DNA from: Strobilurus pachycystidiatus
Lineage: Eukaryota; Basidiomycota; Agaricomycetes; Agaricales; Physalacriaceae
Assembly: GCA_019915135.1 (NCBI GenBank)
Contig: JAHLMK010000020.1
Location: forward strand, 186,001-250,000
Direction: 5' to 3'
Length of the DNA: 64,000 nt
Positions within the stretch are counted from its first letter, which is position 1. Every line of letters starts with the position of its first letter. The translations under genes were made by a program, and so were the position numbers. Positions 58,387 through 64,000 of the stretch are shown piece after piece. The notes beneath the pieces are model-generated. The model did no database searches. It was not told the DNA's origin and saw only the letters and a list, made by a program, of their open reading frames with translations.

Positions 58387-58538
58387 CGTCCGTATATGGT
58401 ATATAAAACATTCGGACCGTTCCATCCGCAGGTGCCAAACAGAGCCAAAAGATGTTCACGCCAAATTCAAACTCCGATTTACCTGGCCTTCTGTATCGAC
58501 GCTTGCTCATTACAGAAGGTCGGTTACCTGGCTACGAT

Positions 58539-59369
58539 TGCGGTAGGCGGGAACATCGCGGTTCAATTTCGGATTGATCAGCAAGCCGCTGGTTCGATTC
58601 GGTGGAAATGCATAACTGACGCGTAAGTGGCGTTGAATTTCTCAGTAATCTTAGGCTTTCCATGCACCCCAGCTGTTGTTAGACCATAAAAGAGACATTT
58701 TCCAGTAGTTTTGCGACGCTTTTGGCTAAGTGGATGAGGTATATGATCACCAATACCTCAAGGTGAGAGCTAACATGCTTCTTCTCGAGTACTACAGCAC
58801 TCGGATTTGTAGTTCTCCAAGTACATACTTACATGCAATTGACACGGGGAAGCTTGGGGATGCCAAGCTCCGATGGGCAGATTGAGCTCTGAACCCGTCA
58901 GAGTCGTTGTTCATTGCTCTGACACATATCAATAATCATGGCGAGCACTTGGGTATTTAAGCCCAATCAGCTTGTATCTGAGACACACACTGAGTAGCTG
59001 ACTGCAAAGCTCACTCACAGATCTGTACACATCCGACAAGTGACTGAATTTACAAGTTACTTCTTACTCAACATTAATCGCCACCAAGTCCGCATGTGGC
59101 TGTGCCTCGCGTGGCAAGTTCCGGGGATTGCCGAAAATGCGAAAATGCGCTATTTTGCTAATTGAAGACATAGTGGCGGCCTTTTTCGTGTGTTCTTGGA
59201 AGCATAGAGGTTACCCTCTCATTCAAAAAGGAGCTCAAGTGAAAGAGACATTGCTCAGAGTAACCAGTACTACACTGGCAAACTCCGGAATCGAACCCTC
59301 AGCATCGGGAACTTGAGCCGGAGCGAGGTGAACAGTCCAAATCGAACCGCGATGTTCCCGCCTACGGCA
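58539..59369. mobile_element. element Z: 831-bp inverted-repeat insertion in B's target duplication
   Basis: Ends TGCGGTAGGCGGGAACATCG (58539) and its inverted near-copy (to 59369) match over about 26 bp with few differences. The 7-bp direct repeat CTACGAT (58532-58538 and 59370-59376) flanks it. Removing Z joins B's right end to CGATGCACT, restoring B's 9-bp duplication, which independently supports both calls. A tRNA T-arm-like patch (GGGTTCGATTCCGG on the minus strand) lies near 59280-59295 inside it. No gene. Confidence 0.75.
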
Positions 59370-59381
59370 CTACGATGCACT

Positions 59382-60423
59382 ATGCACATCAAACCGGCGC
59401 AGACACCTTGCCGTGATGATGGCTGACTAAGCGTTTGCCTTTCTCTTCCAACCACCACCGACCGCCTGACTATACGCCCACGTTCGCAACGACCACGCTC
59501 ACCTCTCTCTCACAACGAATCCGCCCACCTCACTCACGACGACTGTGCACATGTCTCCATCGACGAGACGACGACAACGGGCAGCGAAGAGTCTCCAACC
59601 ACCACCACCGCGACGACGACCACAGCGCCGCCGCGCCCTACGACACCTGCTCTGCAGCGACGACGCCAACGACGACCTCACTGGTATTCCCGCCGGCTAC
59701 TCGTTACGAACCCATTGGAGACGATTATCGCATGGAGGGGTGTGTCGCGAAGCCAAGAAGGACTGCTGGCATGGCACTAGGACAGTTTGGGTGCGTCGGT
59801 TCTTTTTTCTTTCTCGTTTTCGCGCTGACAGTGTTGACGACAGCGGTAGCTTCGTACGGACAGCGAGGGCCTACCAACGGCACGACGACGACAAGCCGAG
59901 GACTACGACAACGGCCAGCTCGGTATGTCAGTGGTATGTCACCGGCCGAGGGTTTTGACAGCCCTTACATTGGCACGACGTCACGCTGGCTGCTCGCCCG
60001 CCGTGGCTGGTCGGTTAAACGTGGTGAGCACGACGAGCGTCGAAACAGGTGAGTTTTGTTTCTTGAATCCAGTCTCTTTGTTCTGGGTGCTGCGCGTCGA
60101 CTGCTGCCCTCGACGCCTACCATCCCATGCTGACCAGATGACAGGTCTAAACCGTCTCATGGATTTCTGCCTTGACTCGAGTTCAGCTCAAGTGCAGCTC
60201 AAGTGAGTCTTATCTCAAGTCTGACTTAACTTCTTGAGGTGCTAAAGATCTCGACAGACTCAAGTCCGAAACTCTCAGGTCAAACTTAAGTCGGGCCCAA
60301 GCTGGTGTCTCAAGTTCTGGGACTTGAGTTTCAGTAAAGATTAGATCAACTTGAGTCGTGGTGTGTGTGTGTGTAGTAGATACATTGAAATATACATCAT
60401 TTTCATAAATTCAAAGCAGACCG
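59382..60423. other. right interior of unit C
   Basis: Low-complexity CAC/ACG-rich sequence carries a long plus-strand frame (59435-60052) with His/Thr/Arg runs and one hydrophobic stretch (FGCVGSFFFLVFALTVLTTA). Composition alone can explain it. CTCAAGT/ACTTGAG repeats fill 60180-60350, then a short (GT)n at 60360-60377. Confidence 0.4.
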
Positions 60424-60492
60424 AAAACATAAGATGAGTCGACAGGCTTATCTTATCCCGGTGTTCACCGACAAATCTTAAGAAAAGTCTGT

Positions 60493-60800
60493 CATCTTTT
60501 TGGCTGAACTGACGTCCAATTCTCCTCCACGGCAGAACGGAGCAGATCATCAAGAGTACGACAGGTAAGCGCGCTAGGAAGAACAACGTCACTGACAGTC
60601 TGTGGTATAGCCGAGTCATGGTAGGTCATTCTGCTAAACCAGGCCATTCCTTTCGTGCCGATCTTCCAGTTGGCAGGGCGCTGGGGGAATGGTAGCATCA
60701 GGAACTCTGCAACACTGATGTGGATGGAAGGTTGCAAAGCTTTGAGGAGTGATGAAGGTGGTTGTAGTTTCTCGAGCTCTTGGTCAATGTCTCGCAACAT
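60493..60800 (-). pseudogene. Ulp1-like protein of element D, N-terminal part
   Basis: ATG near 60800 opens MLRDIDQELEKLQPPSS and reads through LQPSIHISVAEFLMLPFPQR, GTKGMAWFSRMTYHDSAIPQ and TLDDLLRSAVEENW. It runs out at the edge of unit C (TGA at about 60493). The missing continuation is at 51475 on the other side of C, so C split the gene. Confidence 0.65.
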
Positions 60801-61156
60801 TTTGTTGGTGCTCTGTAGAGGTAAGAGGGGAAGAAACAGGGAGCCAGATTTTTATTTTGTTCGGGTCAATACATCGTGTTTACAGTGTGTTCGTATCGTG
60901 TACTGTATGATAAATCTGCTCGTCATAGTGAGAGGGAAAATTTTAATCAGATGAGATGTCGAAGAAAATTGAGCCTCATTTCGGCGGTCATCGCCTCGGA
61001 GATAGCAAAATTTTGGTCCAATTCGGCGCTTATGAGGACCGTAGTTTCCGATTCAAAAGTGCCAAAATCGGCGGTTTGCATCGAACGTACCAAAAAAAAA
61101 TCGCCTGAATTCGGCGGTTTTGGGACCGGACCTCGAACCGTATTGGCGGGGGTCCT

Positions 61157-61164
61157 GCAACAAG
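61157..61164. repeat. right 8-bp target duplication of element D
   Basis: GCAACAAG, identical to 45912-45919. Confidence 0.92.
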
Positions 61165-62264
61165 AGAGTAAGTCACGTCGTGACTGTCGTGACGCAAGTG
61201 ATCAGGACCCGTGTTTATACAGTCAAGAACTCAGACGGGAAATTTCGGCCTATGACCTATGTCTGGGCGGACGACCGACTTTTCAAGTTTTTTCAAGATG
61301 AAAAAGAAAGAGAGAAAGGAGAAAGGGAGAGAGGATTATATACTTACCAGAGCCTCTCTTGGCGAGAGCTTCTGACCCTACAAGCAGTAGGGAGCTCAAT
61401 ACAATCAATTTCGTTCCGGATTTCAAGATGTTTTAAAGTCACATTTTGGCTGAGGCACGGCTTTCAAGCCTATGCCCTTTCGGGGACCCGCCGACTTTGG
61501 ACGTAGGACGCAGCCAATGGTTTTCAAGCTGCTTATCACTAGATAAAATCGAGTGATCGGTCCCGCTGGCCCGGCGCCGAGGGACGCGTACATTGCTCTC
61601 TCTCTCTCTCTCTCTTTGCCGTCCTGCATTTCCTGCCGCTCGCTCTCTTCAGCCCTTCATTGCCGCTGACGGGTCCACCCATTTGCGCCTCCGACACGCT
61701 CCAGATGTCCAGGATCCCCGGATCAATTCACGGTCATGGCATCTACAGATCCCAAACCCCGGTGAGTATACTCACAGACGAGCAGAACAGTTGGTGCTTA
61801 ACGGGACTTGCTGGATTTGCGCTCGGACTGCGCTAGCTGCTCGACGGAGCCGCCTTAAGAAAAAACTGGACGCACCACTCGCAACTGTCGATACATTGGC
61901 GGCGAGCAGACATATCTGCGGGAACTTAGGTGCGTATTTCTCCACTTCACGCCACCCTAATCATCCCTTCCGATGATCTTACTCTTCAATATACTTATCA
62001 CGAATCCAGGATCCTGCCAGTGAGCTCATTGCGCGCTGCGAGTACTGCCAGCACGGACGCATACGAGCACGCGCTCTCAAGCCCCGCTGCTCAAATTAAC
62101 ACCACCGACGAACCAGCGTGCCCCATGGTACACGGATACTGTAACCTCGGCATGCCCTTGTCTCGCCTCGTTTCGCGTCGCATCCGTGATCAGGACTACT
62201 ACGACAGCTCGCACAGCTTAGATTCATCTACATATACACACAACAATCGAAATACAAAGATTTG
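61165..62264. other. flank of D; no firm gene
   Basis: This should be the original upstream region of the SCC3 copy. It contains a (TC)n run at about 61593-61616. A possible plus-strand exon near 61738-61922 (MASTDPKP with a GTGAGT donor; KKLDAPLATVDTLAASRHIC) was not assigned. Confidence 0.35.
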
Positions 62265-64000
62265 CTACTCTCTTGCCCGAGCCTCCAAGAACGCTATGAT
62301 TTTATGCTCTGGTATGCGGACCTTCTCGTTTGGCCCAAGAGGAGGGTGAGGGCATGTACACCACTCCCTCCGCCCAGTACCAGGGCAATCATGACGTTTC
62401 TCGCACATCGCTTTGACGCATACGGCACATCGCTTCGTCTTGTCGGACCCACTGGCGAGTGTGCTAGCTTGCATTGTGATGGCTAGCGCGCCTGTTGTTT
62501 GAAGGGTTGACTGTCGTTGCGGCCCTGTCGGGATAGCCATGCGAGGAGGAGCATTTGGTGTGCTATCGGTATGTCCTTCGCCGTCTCGATGATGTTGGGT
62601 ATCATCATCGACTGCCATTTGACCGGCATGTGTCTCTTCTACCATCAGTGGGACAGTGTCGTCAACATCCATAGCATCGACGTTCACGTTGTTAGTGTCT
62701 ACGCTGTGGGCGTCGCTACTGTTGACCATGGCTTGTTGCGTAGCACTAGAATCGACCGTGGCTTGTTGTTGAGATCAACATTTGCGTGTAGGTCTTGCAC
62801 TAGGCTACGAGTGAGTAAGGCAGCGCACAACATCCAGAGACATACCAGTTTTGAATGCTTCATCAACCTCAATTCCGGGAAGAGGAATTGGGGGCAGAGT
62901 GGTCGCCGAGTTATCGTCGGATGTGATCAGGTCATTGAAGGCCTTCAATGCCACGGCATTTTCTCCCATGAACAGCGTCGAGCGCTCCGATTTCCAAAGG
63001 ATTGTTTTCTTGTGGTGAAGCTCTAGCTGCGCTGGCAGCTTGTAGTATAGCCGCTGGTTGACATCCGTCACGGTACGGTCTTGGGTATCCACTTCGTTGT
63101 CCCAGAATTGTGCAAGAACTCTGAAGTTGATGTTCTTGTATGCCTCATGTGCCGGATACCGCCCTCGCCCCAGTCTGAACATGGGGTTGTTAACAAGCTG
63201 TTTGAATTTGCGGTACTCGGCAAATGTGGCAACTGGAAGGACCGGATATAGAGTTCGCTGCCGGAGTTGTAGGTAACGATACTGGTTGGTGGGGCGCGTT
63301 GACAACCGAGACAATACATGAATGGGTTGGTCTTGATGATGAGGTACTCCGTCAACTCGGACCGACGGAAGTGTAGTAATCCCAAGCTCTGCAGCAAGAG
63401 TTGTATCGACAGGAAGGATTCCAAAGGTTTCTGAGGTTGCAATACGTGTGGCAAGGAGGCGCGGCATAGGGAATGAAGGAGCAACATCGAGAAGAGTTGT
63501 GATCTCGACAATCTCATCTGATAGCCACACATCAAAATGGCCGCGGAATTTCTTCCCTGTTCGATTGCGATATCCGACCTACAACCAAAGGTGAGTGTCA
63601 CAATGTTAATCATTGTCAGAGGAGTATGGACATACCGATTGATTACGACGGAAGATCCAGTTTATCAACAAGCACTCTGCTAGTTCGGGTGACGCTTTCA
63701 GCGAGCCAAAGACACGCCGTACAGCCATATGCACGCCTCCTTCCACAGAGTTTGTGCCACGGATAGTGCGATAAATATTCAAACCATCTCGATCCCTGCC
63801 CATGAGATAGTATAAGGGGATATTTGGTGGATCCGAGAGGAAGCCTAAGCGAACAGTCTCGAGAAGACGCGTAGCCATCTCCCTCGCGTCATCATCAAAG
63901 AATCGGTGTCGACTCGAGGGTTGATTTTTAGTTGAACAGATGATGTCCTGATATCCAGTGAATAGGGCTGTCAGGCGCTTTGCCAGTGTATGACGGTCAG
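62265..64000 (-). CDS. Agaricomycete repeat-family protein with C-terminal Cys cluster (5' end outside window)
   Basis: Exons on the minus strand read open from the right edge: a block near 63800 (MGRDRDGLNIYRTIRGTNS, VEGGVHMAVRRVFGS, ASPELAECLLINWIFRRN), then after an intron (63594-63644 region) YRNRTGKKFRGHFDVWLSDE and about 230 aa more. After a longer intron (about 62765-62850) comes an acidic linker. The C-terminal zinc-like cluster CAVCVKAMCEKRHDCPG...CTC is followed by a stop at 62265. The RGTNSxEGxVHxxxRRxFGS block recurs in repeated Agaricomycete proteins I believe to be transposon-borne; function is not established. No lesion is seen in the visible part. Confidence 0.55.

Larger units (their letters stand above)
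52247..58534. mobile_element. element B: ~600-bp MITE split by element A
   Basis: Ends are TAGCCCGATAACC (52247) and the complement of TAGCCAGGTAACC (to 58534). Long related arms (57958-58090 and 58386-58534) can be aligned over about 140 bp. The 9-bp duplication CGATGCACT is at 52238-52246 on the left. On the right it is at 59373-59381, displaced from B's end by the later insertion Z. Each arm contains a hairpin, best at 58487-58519 (stem CCTTCTGTA/TACAGAAGG, loop complementary to ATGAGCAAGCGTCGA). No gene; probably mobilised by an A-type element. Confidence 0.85.
51534..60489. mobile_element. unit C: inverted-repeat element inside D
   Basis: Arms of about 65 bp (51534-51598 and 60424-60489) are inverted with about 90% identity, starting GACTTTTCTTAAGA and containing CGGTGAACACCG and AAGATAAG...CTTATCTT, both palindromic. 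Beyond the arms are many CTCAAGT/ACTTGAG copies near 60180-60350 and a few near 51655-51710. No target duplication was found. With the nested elements removed it is about 1.8 kb and shows no transposase, so it is probably non-autonomous. Confidence 0.65.
45920..61156. mobile_element. element D: 15.2-kb nested DNA transposon, 30-bp inverted ends
   Basis: Perfect 30-bp inverted repeats (45920-45949 and 61127-61156, starting AGGACCCCCGCC) are flanked by the 8-bp duplication GCAACAAG. Each end can form a hairpin with stem GGACC/GGTCC. Near both ends the motif TCGGCGGT recurs; TCGGCGGTTTGCATCG occurs in the same orientation at about 46003 and 61071. Without the nested unit C the element is about 6.3 kb. 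On the minus strand it encodes a Ulp1-like protein (interrupted) followed by a large transposase-like protein (open). An 8-bp duplication is compatible with P, hAT or KDZ-type transposition. Confidence 0.9.

Noticed and set aside
59280..59335. GGGTTCGATTCCGG, T-arm-like patch inside element Z
   Set aside because: Stem pairing is incomplete; no full tRNA structure.
59435..60052. 205-aa plus-strand open frame inside unit C
   Set aside because: Low-complexity His/Thr/Arg composition from CAC/ACG repeats; no motif or splice support.
51500..60540. Long target duplication of unit C based on VEEN-coding TTCTCCTC(A/C)AC on both sides
   Set aside because: The match is short, imperfect and not adjacent to the inverted arms; probably chance.
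45920..61156. Assigning D to the KDZ superfamily on the basis of the 8-bp duplication and the Ulp1 gene
   Set aside because: The typical KDZ core motif was not found in the 1,396-aa protein, and 8-bp duplications also occur in P and hAT elements.

Overview
The window looks like nuclear DNA of an Agaricomycete (mushroom-forming basidiomycete). Genes are split by short GT-AG introns, mostly 31-57 nt. There is a Plavaka-type transposase, a Gti1/Pac2 (WOPR) regulator, a DUF6589-like protein and a RecQ-like helicase, all typical of basidiomycete genomes. The region is rich in transposons and poor in intact host genes. Everything here was read by eye; no search or alignment program was run.

Layout. 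0-3.6 kb: spliced Plavaka (CACTA-like) transposase gene. 4.3-7.2 kb: a 244-bp TA-flanked MITE, a 540-bp hAT-type MITE with 8-bp target duplication, a tRNA-like gene and a triplicated GC-rich block. 7.5-12.2 kb: weakly supported hypothetical genes. 12.3-15.7 kb: decayed copies of a GH37 trehalase and a FYVE-finger gene. 20.3-21.5 kb: a Gti1/Pac2 gene, the one host-type gene that reads open throughout. 24.5-25.8 kb: a homeodomain gene with a second 244-bp MITE inside its homeobox exon. 27.0 kb: a perfect 112-bp foldback element. 28-30.9 kb: decayed PP1 phosphatase and phosphate-permease copies. 32.1-33.6 kb: a gag-only copia element with identical LTRs. 35-36.5 kb: a ubiquitin-like/leucine-rich hypothetical gene. 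37.5-45.9 kb: a decayed cohesin SCC3 gene split by a 3.7-kb segment.

From 45.9 to 61.2 kb lies a nest of transposons. The outer element D (45920-61156, 30-bp inverted ends, 8-bp duplication GCAACAAG) encodes a 1,396-aa transposase-like protein and a Ulp1-protease-like protein. The protease gene is split by an inverted-repeat unit C (51534-60489). Inside C sits element B (9-bp duplication CGATGCACT). B was entered by element A (52269-57948, perfect 150-bp inverted ends, 9-bp duplication TGGCCTCCT), and a small element Z later landed in B's right-hand duplication. A carries two intact convergent genes: a 646-aa RecQ-like helicase and a 986-aa DUF6589-like protein. A and B share a terminal hairpin with a conserved 15-nt loop, while the paired stem sequence differs and is compensated. 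This is the best candidate for an undescribed mobile system. At the right edge is the 3' part of another repeat-family gene.

Transposon genes are open while neighbouring housekeeping-gene copies carry several independent lesions each. This argues for a degenerating segment (duplicate, dispensable or non-recombining) rather than sequencing error.
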